DNA of 41,777 bases from Acinetobacter sichuanensis (lineage in GTDB: Bacteria; Pseudomonadota; Gammaproteobacteria; Pseudomonadales; Moraxellaceae). The translations under genes were made by a program, and so were the position numbers. Numbering within the stretch: the stretch's first letter is position 1; each line of letters begins with the position of its first letter. The stretch is from positions 1 through 41,777 of the forward strand of contig NZ_PYIX02000039.1 of NCBI RefSeq assembly GCF_003024515.2, in the 5' to 3' direction. The notes beneath the pieces were generated by a model. It ran no database searches, was not told where the DNA came from, and saw nothing but the letters and a program-made list of their open reading frames with translations. Of the stretch, positions 34,204 through 41,777 are shown piece after piece.

Positions 34204-35313
34204 ATGAAAGGTTTACCCATATTACTTTTTTCAGCATTTACATCATTTGCTTATGCAAATGTAAATAATGTTGACAATGCTCATCTAGAAGCTCTACCAA
34301 GTATAAGTACGACCATTGGAAAAGAAAATCATATGGTGTCTTTGAATGATGAAGAATTGTCAGCAGTACAAGGACAGGCTTTGATGAACCTAACTAGAAC
34401 GAATGATACAAGCCAAGGACTTAATTTTTATCGTTTAGGAATGGAGGCTGAGATTGAACTAAATGCTAATATTAAAAAGTTACAATTAGGATGTGGTGGT
34501 GTAAATGGTGCAGGAAACTGTGATATTGATATTGATAATTTAGCATTAACAGGGGTTAACCCAGTCAATGGTGAATATGCAGCAAGTGACGCTAAGCTTA
34601 CCAATCCTTTTATCGAGTTTGCTGTAAAAAATGCAGATAATAGTGCAACTCGAGAAATAGTAGGATTCCGCTTTGGATCATTAGAAGCATTAGGTAAGCT
34701 TTCATTAGGAACAAATAATAATACCTCAACTCCTAATGATGATACTGGTATTAATTCGATATCAGGGGATTTAAATTTAAATTTAGTAGGTGCTTATATT
34801 TCAGATATTCGTGTATGTGTTGGTCTGTTTACTTGTATATTAAATATTCCTACAAATGCTCTTGTGGATGATACTGTAGTTCCCTTAGTTTTAAATAGGG
34901 CATCGGTAGTAAATGATATTGGTCCATTGGTTGCTAATGCAAGTTTAGGGATTACTTTAAAATTAGACAATGTGCATTTGGTGAACCAAAGTGTAAAAGC
35001 AATTCATGAGATTATATTACAAAATTCTAATGGGACGGGTGGAACAAAAGACTTTTATCTAAGTTTACAAAAGCAAAGTGTTAAATGGCCTTCAGTTGCA
35101 TCTCCTGGAACATTTCGTAGTGTAGCAGCACAAAGAGGTTGGTGGTTATCTCTTCCTGATGTGACGATCAAGGACCCAGTAATTACGCAGAGAATCGAAC
35201 TTTCTGTTTTAACTGCGGGTGTTGGATTGTTTGGGGGGAGAGTTGATATTCAAGGAATAGATTTAGGACAAAAACCTGCGAAAAACTGTTATGGTACATT
35301 AACATTCTGCTAA
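34204..35313 (+). CDS. FilA-like secreted protein, copy 3
   Basis: A 369-aa exported protein, the shortest of the three FilA paralogues. The signal peptide ends at AYA (residue 18) and the shared motif LNDEELSAVQGQA is at 47-59. The landmarks are FYRLGMEAEIELN, LQLGCGG, NCDIDIDN, NPFIEFAVKNADNSA, AQRGWWLSL and the C-terminal NCYGTLTFC. A middle Cys pair (CVGLFTC) replaces different pairs in the other two copies. It lies between two terminators and converges on proS. The conserved landmarks identify it firmly as a FilA paralogue; function is unknown. Confidence 0.78.
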   Translation: MKGLPILLFSAFTSFAYANVNNVDNAHLEALPSISTTIGKENHMVSLNDEELSAVQGQALMNLTRTNDTSQGLNFYRLGMEAEIELNANIKKLQLGCGGVNGAGNCDIDIDNLALTGVNPVNGEYAASDAKLTNPFIEFAVKNADNSATREIVGFRFGSLEALGKLSLGTNNNTSTPNDDTGINSISGDLNLNLVGAYISDIRVCVGLFTCILNIPTNALVDDTVVPLVLNRASVVNDIGPLVANASLGITLKLDNVHLVNQSVKAIHEIILQNSNGTGGTKDFYLSLQKQSVKWPSVASPGTFRSVAAQRGWWLSLPDVTIKDPVITQRIELSVLTAGVGLFGGRVDIQGIDLGQKPAKNCYGTLTFC

Positions 35314-35323
35314 AACTTAGCAT

Positions 35324-35352
35324 AAAAAATCCCGCACTCAGCGGGATTTTTT
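35324..35352. terminator. Bidirectional Rho-independent terminator
   Basis: A perfect 12-bp stem (aaaaaatcccgc / gcgggatttttt) with a 5-nt loop between the convergent FilA copy 3 and proS. Confidence 0.95.
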
Positions 35353-35369
35353 ATATTTCCATTTAAAGA

Positions 35370-37085
35370 TTATTTAGAGATTTTTGTCAATAATTCTTCT
35401 TTAGAAATATTTACAGATTCGCTATCACGGCGACCTTTATATTCAAAAGTACCAGCATCTAAGCCTTTTTCACCAATTACAATGCGATGCGGAATACCTG
35501 TCAACTCTAAGTCAGAGAATTTCACACCAGGACGTTCATTACGGTCATCAAGTAGCACATCGTAACCCGCAGCTTGTAGCTCTGTATAAAGTGCTTCTGC
35601 TGCTTCTAGGGTACGAGGAGATTTGTGTGCATTCATTGGAACAATCGCAATTTCAAAAGGTGCAATTGCGGTTGGCCAAATAATACCTTTTTCATCAAAG
35701 TTTTGTTCAATAGAAGAGGCAACAACACGAGTTACACCAATACCATAACAACCCATTGTGACAACTAAAGGTTTGCCATCTTCACCTAGGACTTTACAAC
35801 CCAGTGCTTCAGAGTATTTTTGCCCAAGTTGGAAAATATGCCCAACTTCGATACCACGTTTAATTTGTAAAGTACCCTGACCATCTGGAGATGGATCACC
35901 CTCTACAACATTGCGTAGATCATAAACTTCAGTAAATTGTGCATCACGCTCCCAGTTCAAACCAGTTGCATGTTGGTCTATTGCATTTGCACCTGCAACA
36001 AAGTCAGATAATACAGAAGCAGCACGATCAACAATAACCGTTAAACCTTTTTCAACTAAGCCCTGTGGACCACAGAAACCAGCAGTTAAGCCATATTCTG
36101 CAAGCTGTTCTTCTGTTGCAAATGTTAGTGGAGATGCAATAAGTGGATGTTTTTCTGCTTTGATTTCATTAAGTTCATGATCGCCACGTAAGAATAAAGC
36201 AATAACAGGTGTTTTACCTTGTTCATCTGCAATACCTTGAACCAATAATGCTTTTACAGAATGAGCTGGATCAGTATTTAAAAATGCAGAAACATCAGCA
36301 ATTGTTTTTTGATTTGGAGTTTCAACAATGCTTAATTCTTGTGTTGGAGCAGCGCGTTCACCCACTAAAACAGCTTCAGCCATTTCTACGTTTGCAGCAT
36401 AGTCTGAGGCAGTTGAAAATGCGATATCATCTTCACCACTAGAAGCAAGTACATGGAACTCATGAGAACCTGAACCGCCAATAGAGCCTGTATCTGCTTG
36501 AACAGGGCGGAAATCTAAACCTAAACGTGTGAAAATACGACAATAAGTGTCATACATAACATCATAGGTTTCTTGTAGTGATGCTTGGTTTACATGGAAA
36601 GAATAAGCATCTTTCATAATAAACTCACGAGAACGCATTACACCAAAACGAGGGCGAATTTCATCACGGAATTTTGTTTGAATTTGATAAAAATTCATTG
36701 GAAGTTGTTTATAACTTTTTAGCTCATTACGTGCTAAATCAGTAATGACTTCTTCATGTGTTGGACCAAGCACAAAATCATTGGTGTGACGATCTTTAAA
36801 ACGTAAAAGTTCAGGACCATATTGTACATAACGTCCTGACTCTTCCCAAAGAGATGCAGGCTGTGTTACGGGCATGAGTGTTTCCAATGAGCCAGCACGA
36901 TTCATTTCTTCACGAATGATGGCTTCAACTTTATTTAACACACGTACACCCATTGGCAACCAAGTGTATAACCCTGAAGCCAATTTACGAATCATCCCAG
37001 CACGTAACATGAGCTGATGAGAAATCACCTCAGCATCGTTTGGGGTTTCTCTTAACGTTGCAAATAAAAAGCGACTCGCGCGCAT
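35370..37085 (-). CDS. proS: Prolyl-tRNA synthetase
   Basis: A 571-aa class II synthetase of the bacterial type, charging tRNA-Pro. The N-terminus RASRFLFATLRETPNDAE, motif 1 region, motif 2 (FRDEIRPRFGVMRSREFIMKD) and motif 3 (GCYGIGVTRVVASSIEQ) are intact. The YbaK-like INS editing domain that clears mis-charged alanine lies between motifs 2 and 3. A C-terminal anticodon-binding domain is present. The length matches E. coli ProS (572 aa). Essential housekeeping gene, monocistronic. Confidence 0.97.
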   Translation of the reverse strand: MRASRFLFATLRETPNDAEVISHQLMLRAGMIRKLASGLYTWLPMGVRVLNKVEAIIREEMNRAGSLETLMPVTQPASLWEESGRYVQYGPELLRFKDRHTNDFVLGPTHEEVITDLARNELKSYKQLPMNFYQIQTKFRDEIRPRFGVMRSREFIMKDAYSFHVNQASLQETYDVMYDTYCRIFTRLGLDFRPVQADTGSIGGSGSHEFHVLASSGEDDIAFSTASDYAANVEMAEAVLVGERAAPTQELSIVETPNQKTIADVSAFLNTDPAHSVKALLVQGIADEQGKTPVIALFLRGDHELNEIKAEKHPLIASPLTFATEEQLAEYGLTAGFCGPQGLVEKGLTVIVDRAASVLSDFVAGANAIDQHATGLNWERDAQFTEVYDLRNVVEGDPSPDGQGTLQIKRGIEVGHIFQLGQKYSEALGCKVLGEDGKPLVVTMGCYGIGVTRVVASSIEQNFDEKGIIWPTAIAPFEIAIVPMNAHKSPRTLEAAEALYTELQAAGYDVLLDDRNERPGVKFSDLELTGIPHRIVIGEKGLDAGTFEYKGRRDSESVNISKEELLTKISK

Positions 37086-37286
37086 GGAAACTGTCCTAAA
37101 AATTTAAGCATTAAAGAGGAGATTATACGATAAAAAAAACAAGGCAACATTTGATAATGTACTTTTGAGGGAAATTATTATTGAAGATGTTTAATTTGAA
37201 AGAATATCGTGCTGATGTGGGGCGTGGAATTAAATAAATGCACAAAACAAGATTTAGAATTGTGCTGGGTATGATTGTATTTAAAA

Positions 37287-37931
37287 TTATTCTAGGGATT
37301 GTAAACGATGAATAATATCATCATAAAAAGTTTGGGTTTTACGATAACTATTTTGTAGGTTCGTAATATTATTCTTGGTTTGGTTGATATTTTCACTATT
37401 ATATTGGATCGCTTGTTTAAGCTCGATGGGCACAGTTGTCCCTTTACGGAAATGTTCAATTTCTTGTCGTTTTAATATAATTCGGTCATTTTGTAAAAGC
37501 TTCAGTCGTGCTTGCTGCGTTGAAATTTGTTTTTTGATACTTGCAAGGTGTTCATTTTTCTTATTGGTCGCAACAGTGCTATTACTATAAGCTCGTTTTA
37601 GTCGTGCATTTTGTTCATAGCGTTGTGCTTGCTGGGCGCGAGCACCTGCTTGTTGTAGGTCTTTTTCAGCATTATAGGGATGAGCCCGTCGAATCACTTG
37701 CATATTAATATCAAGTGCTTCATAGCCATGACGAATATGAGCAGGTGTAATGGAGCTACTGATATTTGCAACACCTTGATCATAATAACGGTACCATACT
37801 GCTTTAGGCTGTGTCTCAGCCGCAAAACTATGCGACAGTAATATGATATTTAAAACCCCAAAAAATAATGCTAAAAAGCTTTTTTTGAAAGATTTTTTAT
37901 AGAGCATATATTTAGAAATTAGTTGTTGCAT
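37287..37931 (-). CDS. Secreted coiled-coil protein with DUF4124-like N-terminus
   Basis: The frame is open to 37964; the ATG at 37931, preceded by a GGGG run, gives a 214-aa product with a basic N-terminus and a signal peptide ending near FAA. The ATG at 37961 is an alternative. The mature N-terminus (WYRYYDQGVANISSSI then HIRHGYEALD) resembles DUF4124-type exported proteins that carry a Y-x-Y-x-D-x-x-G pattern. The remainder is Gln/Lys/Arg-rich coiled coil. It is divergent from pilG with a 285-bp gap; co-function with the pili is not implied by sequence. Confidence 0.75.
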   Translation of the reverse strand: MQQLISKYMLYKKSFKKSFLALFFGVLNIILLSHSFAAETQPKAVWYRYYDQGVANISSSITPAHIRHGYEALDINMQVIRRAHPYNAEKDLQQAGARAQQAQRYEQNARLKRAYSNSTVATNKKNEHLASIKKQISTQQARLKLLQNDRIILKRQEIEHFRKGTTVPIELKQAIQYNSENINQTKNNITNLQNSYRKTQTFYDDIIHRLQSLE

Positions 37932-38216
37932 CCCTTTTTTCCCCAAATAAAGCGACAACATCACTCAATAATTTTTTTAATAACTTAATTGAATCGTATA
38001 TAAATCTAATGATGCATTCTAAGAATATATAAGTTCTCTAATCAACTGTAAATTAGCATTTACTCGGCTTTTATCACTGTTTTTCGGCATATTCCTAAGT
38101 TTCTTTAAATCTTCATTGATAAAGAGAGCAAATGTATGTTAAATAAGGCTGATAAATTTCAAAAAATAAATGTATTCAGAACTTCATATCTCTGAATTTA
38201 TGGGGAAGGGCATTAA
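37932..38216. promoter_or_regulatory. Divergent gap upstream of the pilG operon
   Basis: An AT-rich region (about 285 bp, or 252 bp if the leftward gene starts at 37961) between divergent genes. It must hold the pilGHIJ promoter. I could not pick a convincing -35/-10 pair from sequence. GGGGAAGGG just before 38217 is the pilG ribosome-binding site. Confidence 0.4.
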
Positions 38217-38594
38217 ATGGAAGAGAAATTCCAAAATTTAAAAGTCATGGTCATTGATGATTCTAAAACAATTCGTCGAACGGCTGAAACGCTTTTACAA
38301 CGTGAAGGTTGTGAGGTGATTACTGCTGTTGATGGCTTTGAGGCGTTATCAAAAATTGCTGAAGCAAATCCAGATATTGTATTTGTTGATATTATGATGC
38401 CACGTTTAGATGGTTATCAAACGTGTGCACTGATTAAAAACTCTCAAAATTATCAAAATATCCCTGTAATTATGTTGTCAAGTAAAGATGGTTTGTTTGA
38501 TCAAGCAAAAGGGAAGGTGGTTGGTTCTGACGAATATCTAACAAAACCATTTAGTAAAGATGAATTATTAAATGCTATTCGGAAGCATGTTTAA
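38217..38594 (+). CDS. pilG: Twitching-motility response regulator PilG
   Basis: A 125-aa stand-alone CheY-like receiver of the Pil-Chp chemosensory system. Phosphorylated by the ChpA kinase, it promotes pilus extension (in Pseudomonas through PilB and cAMP signalling). The acidic pocket is IDD at 14-15, the phosphorylation site is Asp58 and the conserved Lys110 lies in LTKPF. The first gene of the pilGHIJ operon, with a 27-bp gap to pilH. Confidence 0.95.
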   Translation: MEEKFQNLKVMVIDDSKTIRRTAETLLQREGCEVITAVDGFEALSKIAEANPDIVFVDIMMPRLDGYQTCALIKNSQNYQNIPVIMLSSKDGLFDQAKGKVVGSDEYLTKPFSKDELLNAIRKHV

Positions 38595-38621
38595 AAACGA
38601 AATTCTGAATGGGAGTAAAAA

Positions 38622-38990
38622 ATGGCACGAATTTTAATTGTTGATGATTCTCCTACAGAGATGTATCGCTTTAAAGAAATTTTAAGTAAACATGGCTATG
38701 AAGTTTTAGAAGCAAATAATGGTGCAGATGGTGTCACACTAGCACAAGCTGAACAGCCAGACTTAGTTTTAATGGATGTAGTTATGCCTGGCGTTAATGG
38801 TTTTCAGGCAACACGACAAATTGCACGTGGCGCAACAACGAAACATATTCCCATTGTAATTGTAAGTACCAAAGATCAGGACACCGATCGTGTTTGGGGA
38901 AAACGCCAAGGTGCTTGTGATTATTTAACCAAACCAATTGACGAGAATGTCTTAATCAATGTGATTAAACAATATCTCAATGTGGGATAA
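38622..38990 (+). CDS. pilH: Twitching-motility response regulator PilH
   Basis: A 122-aa CheY-like receiver, the second output of Pil-Chp, linked to pilus retraction and acting as a phosphate sink in Pseudomonas. The acidic pair VDD is at 8-9, the phosphorylation site is Asp52 and Lys104 lies in LTKPI. It is followed 2 bp later by pilI, so the genes are co-transcribed. It is clearly related to, but distinct from, PilG. Confidence 0.95.
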   Translation: MARILIVDDSPTEMYRFKEILSKHGYEVLEANNGADGVTLAQAEQPDLVLMDVVMPGVNGFQATRQIARGATTKHIPIVIVSTKDQDTDRVWGKRQGACDYLTKPIDENVLINVIKQYLNVG

Positions 38991-38992
38991 TT

Positions 38993-39526
38993 ATGGCAGC
39001 AAATGGATTTATCGAACTACTTCGGCTGTCAAAGCGTGGTAATCAAAACTATGCAGACAAAGAAAATGAAGTAAATAGATGGTCAGGCATTGCATTTGAA
39101 ATTATGGGGCAATATTTTGTTGCTCCATTAGGTGAAGTCACCGAAGTTATTTATCCACCTAAATGTACACCTGTTCCTAATGTACAAAATTGGGTGAAAG
39201 GATTAGCTAATATTCGAGGGCGTTTACTGTCTGTTTCAGATCTAACATTTTTTATTTCTGGACAACGAAGTCAGTTCTCACCAACACAAAAAGTTTTATG
39301 CATAAGCCATAATGATCATTATGTCGGGCTGGTTGTAGATCAAGTTTTAGGTATTCAACATTTTAATAAAAAAGGTTTTTTTTCAGAGAATAACAATTTA
39401 GAAAAAAATCTAAAAACATATTGTCAGGGATATTTTCAACAGCATAATCGTGCATGGAATATATTCTTGTTTAGTCAATTGTTGAATGATCCTAAGTACA
39501 TGAATGCATCGGAAAAATTTAAATAA
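38993..39526 (+). CDS. pilI: CheW-like adaptor PilI
   Basis: A 177-aa CheW-domain scaffold that couples the PilJ receptor to the ChpA histidine kinase. The segment FEIMGQYFVAPLGEVTEVI and the motif VKGLANIRGRLLSVSDL are typical of CheW. The gene lies 2 bp after pilH and 48 bp before pilJ. Confidence 0.92.
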   Translation: MAANGFIELLRLSKRGNQNYADKENEVNRWSGIAFEIMGQYFVAPLGEVTEVIYPPKCTPVPNVQNWVKGLANIRGRLLSVSDLTFFISGQRSQFSPTQKVLCISHNDHYVGLVVDQVLGIQHFNKKGFFSENNNLEKNLKTYCQGYFQQHNRAWNIFLFSQLLNDPKYMNASEKFK

Positions 39527-39574
39527 ATGAGTTTCTACGCTCAATGACAGTTACGCGTTTCGGGGAGAAGCTGA

Positions 39575-41647
39575 ATGGGCTTTAAGCTAAAAAAGAAAAA
39601 TACATCTGAGAATACGCAGAAAGGTAGTCCAGTTGTAGTGTCAAAACTACAATCTAGACTTGATCACTTTTCAAAGCTATTCGGTGATAGTGAAAAATCC
39701 AAGCCGTATATTATTATTGCTTTTTTAACAATTGTATTGGCGCTTATTTGTTTGCTTGCATTGTTATATAATGTTCCACGAAACAATGATTTAACGCGTA
39801 GTGTTGGTGAGTTAAAGCTCTTATCACAAAAAATATCACGTCAGGCAACTGAGGCAACTGCTTCAGGTAAAGAAGATGCGATCAAAGAACTGGTTGCTTC
39901 ACAAAAAAGATTTGATGAAAACCTAGAAATTGTTGAGGATATTCATCCAGCAAATAAAGAAATGCAAGTGGTCAGTCAGTTATGGGCTAAGGTATCTGAT
40001 GATATTAATTTAATTGCTTCTGAACAGAAAGTAATTAACCACTTATATGATACAAATATTACAATGGAAGAAGCGATTCCTGGGATCCAAGCGGAATATA
40101 ACCTCATGGTAAACCAAATGGCACGTGAAAATATGCCAGCTTCTCAGGTTGTTATTGCAAAAAACCAAGTATTCATTGCTGAACGTATTTTACGTTCTAT
40201 TTCCTCAGTATTAAGTGGTTCTGAAAATGCACGTGCATCAGCAGATGACTTTAACGCGGATACAGAAACTTTTGGTGCTTATTTAGAAGCGCAGTTAAAA
40301 GGAAATTCGGAACTTGGTGTATTGCGTATTGAACAACCTTCTATGCGTGAATCATTAGAAAGTATTCAAGCGGACTATAATGATATTTTAAAATCTGCAT
40401 CTAACTCAATTTTAAAAAATTCATCAAAAATTGTTAAAGTTCGTCAAGCATCTTCTAATATTTTTTCACAATCAGATCAGTTGTTAAAAGACCTCAATAA
40501 TTTAAGTACCAGTTCATGGGCGAAAACAGTTATTCCAGGTATTTTTTTAGTTTTAGCCTTGGCTGGGTTCTTATTTTCAGTGATTAAATTGCTGAACTTG
40601 CGTAGTGTTTCAGATAAAGTTCGTGTAACACGTTTACAAGATGAATATGACCGTAACCAAAACGCAATTTTACGTTTACTTGATGAGATTGCAGATTTGG
40701 CAGATGGTGATTTGAGTTCGTATGCAACAGTATCTGAGGACTTTACAGGTGCAATTGCCGACTCGATTAACTTCGCAATCGACCAACTACGTGATCTTGT
40801 ATCTCGAATTAATGAAACCTCACAAGAAGTTGCAAACTATACCCAAAATACTCAGACCATTACGAACCAGTTGGCTGAAGCTTCTGAGCATCAGGCTCAA
40901 GAGATTGCTGGTGCATCTACAGCGATTAATGAAATTGCTCAATCTATTGAACACGTATCTGCGAATGCCACTGAGTCTGCGGATGTAGCACAACGTTCTG
41001 TACAAATTGCTTCAAATGGTGCAGAAGTTGTAAATCGTTCAATTGAAGGGATGGACACGATTCGTGAGCAGATTCAAGAAACATCTAAGCGTATTAAACG
41101 ATTAGGTGAGTCTTCTCAAGAGATTGGTAATATCGTCTCTCTAATTAATGATATTGCAGACCAAACAAACATTTTGGCTTTAAATGCGGCAATTCAAGCA
41201 TCTATGGCAGGAGAGGCAGGTCGAGGTTTCGCAGTTGTAGCCGATGAGGTACAGCGTCTTGCTGAACGTTCAGCATCAGCAACGAAACAGATTGAAACTT
41301 TAGTAAAAACCATTCAAACAGATACAAATGAAGCCGTTATTTCCATGGAGCAAACGACTTCTGAGGTTGTACGTGGTGCTCACTTAGCAAAAGATGCGGG
41401 TGTTGCTTTGGACGAAATTCAAAGTGTATCAACAAGCTTAGCGAAATTAATTGAAAACATTTCAGATTCAGCAAAATTACAGTCAGCTTCAGCAGGTCAT
41501 ATTGCGAATACGATGAACGTTGTACAAGAGATTACATCTCAAACCACAACGGCAACATTTGATACGGCACGTTCGGTCTCTGAATTGGCAAATATGGCAG
41601 ACTCTTTACGTCAATCTGTATCTGACTTTAAATTACCAGAGCAATAA
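39575..41647 (+). CDS. pilJ: Methyl-accepting chemotaxis protein PilJ
   Basis: A 690-aa transmembrane receptor of the Pil-Chp system that senses surface contact through pili. TM1 is at about residues 45-66, TM2 at about 316-338, with a roughly 250-residue helical periplasmic PilJ domain between them. A HAMP-like region follows and then a long coiled-coil signalling domain. Its tip (NDIADQTNILALNAAIQASM, then AGEAGRGFAVVADEV) lies at about 524-558 and binds CheW/CheA homologues. The normal IQAA of most receptors reads IQAS here, as in PilJ. GGGGAG precedes the ATG. The expected next gene, chpA, would lie beyond the window. Confidence 0.95.
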   Translation: MGFKLKKKNTSENTQKGSPVVVSKLQSRLDHFSKLFGDSEKSKPYIIIAFLTIVLALICLLALLYNVPRNNDLTRSVGELKLLSQKISRQATEATASGKEDAIKELVASQKRFDENLEIVEDIHPANKEMQVVSQLWAKVSDDINLIASEQKVINHLYDTNITMEEAIPGIQAEYNLMVNQMARENMPASQVVIAKNQVFIAERILRSISSVLSGSENARASADDFNADTETFGAYLEAQLKGNSELGVLRIEQPSMRESLESIQADYNDILKSASNSILKNSSKIVKVRQASSNIFSQSDQLLKDLNNLSTSSWAKTVIPGIFLVLALAGFLFSVIKLLNLRSVSDKVRVTRLQDEYDRNQNAILRLLDEIADLADGDLSSYATVSEDFTGAIADSINFAIDQLRDLVSRINETSQEVANYTQNTQTITNQLAEASEHQAQEIAGASTAINEIAQSIEHVSANATESADVAQRSVQIASNGAEVVNRSIEGMDTIREQIQETSKRIKRLGESSQEIGNIVSLINDIADQTNILALNAAIQASMAGEAGRGFAVVADEVQRLAERSASATKQIETLVKTIQTDTNEAVISMEQTTSEVVRGAHLAKDAGVALDEIQSVSTSLAKLIENISDSAKLQSASAGHIANTMNVVQEITSQTTTATFDTARSVSELANMADSLRQSVSDFKLPEQ

Positions 41648-41661
41648 ATCAGCTACTCAAG

Positions 41662-41688
41662 GAAGAATATTTATTTTAAATATTCTTC
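41662..41688. repeat. Perfect AT-rich hairpin after pilJ
   Basis: A 12-bp perfect stem (gaagaatattta at 41662-41673, taaatattcttc at 41677-41688) with a 3-nt T loop lies 15 bp after the pilJ stop. No T-tract follows. It may stabilise or end part of the pil transcript. Confidence 0.8.
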
Positions 41689-41712
41689 AGAGTGTTAAGT
41701 ACACTTGGATCA

Positions 41713-41733
41713 CTTAATTTTATTAAAATTAAG
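41713..41733. repeat. 21-bp palindrome after pilJ
   Basis: Perfect 10-bp arms CTTAATTTTA (41713-41722) and TAAAATTAAG (41724-41733) around one central base. It follows the 41662 hairpin by 24 bp and could be a protein-binding site or an mRNA stem ahead of the next pil/chp gene. Confidence 0.75.
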
Positions 41734-41777
41734 ATGTTGATAGGTTTTAGTCCTGTAAAGGAACTAACATAGAAGCC

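Noticed and set aside
26357..35313. Reading the shared motif as double-glycine leaders of a bacteriocin cluster
   Set aside because: The proteins are 219-772 aa with Sec signal peptides before the motif, the second Gly is usually missing, and no peptidase-ABC transporter or immunity gene is present.

Overview
The window looks like chromosome from a low-GC member of Moraxellaceae, almost certainly Acinetobacter. The main reasons are a pilG-pilH-pilI-pilJ twitching/chemosensory operon, a 'Fil' cluster of secreted proteins of a type I know from Acinetobacter, an fpr gene divergent from a LysR regulator, and the strong AT bias. No rRNA, tRNA, CRISPR array, transposase or integrase gene was seen. 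The species cannot be fixed from the sequence alone.

Layout. 1-3.6 kb: the 3' part of an acidic single-pass membrane protein whose visible start is a 9-bp tandem repeat, then a LysR regulator divergent from ferredoxin/flavodoxin-NADP reductase (fpr), then a small conserved hypothetical. 3.8-6.2 kb: a five-repeat MscS-like channel protein flanked by two tiny single-TM proteins. 6.3-8.9 kb: an HI0933/YhiN flavoprotein, a DUF4870-like membrane protein and a PLP enzyme of the ACC-deaminase/D-cysteine desulfhydrase family. 8.95-12.4 kb: a tetR-emrB-emrA-type efflux operon with a perfect inverted-repeat operator candidate upstream of tetR. 12.5-14.9 kb: an M15-peptidase-like lipoprotein, a secreted partner, a 59-residue lipoprotein and a LysE exporter. 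14.9-16.8 kb: a KAP-type P-loop NTPase gene broken by one in-frame TAA just after the Walker A motif. 16.9-24.5 kb: metG, a protein with a HEPN-like RX4H motif, an antibiotic-monooxygenase-like gene broken by another in-frame TAA, a coiled-coil LEA-like protein, mrp/apbC, and a DUF2062 membrane protein. 24.7-26.0 kb: a second LysE protein and dcd.

26.3-35.3 kb is the most unusual part. Six consecutive secreted proteins (FilA-like, three genes in a filB-C-D-like operon, and two further FilA paralogues) all carry a short conserved motif, L-x-[DN]-x-x-L-x-x-x-x-G-[QE], after a Sec signal peptide, although their bodies differ. The three FilA paralogues also share a four-cysteine framework and an identical style of C-terminus (NCYGxLxFC). 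This looks like a family of exported surface or appendage components with a common N-terminal sorting or assembly tag.

35.4-41.8 kb: proS, a secreted coiled-coil protein, and the pilGHIJ operon controlling type IV pili. The operon probably continues into chpA beyond the window; two perfect hairpins lie just after pilJ. Most transcription units end in clear Rho-independent terminators, several of them bidirectional between convergent genes.
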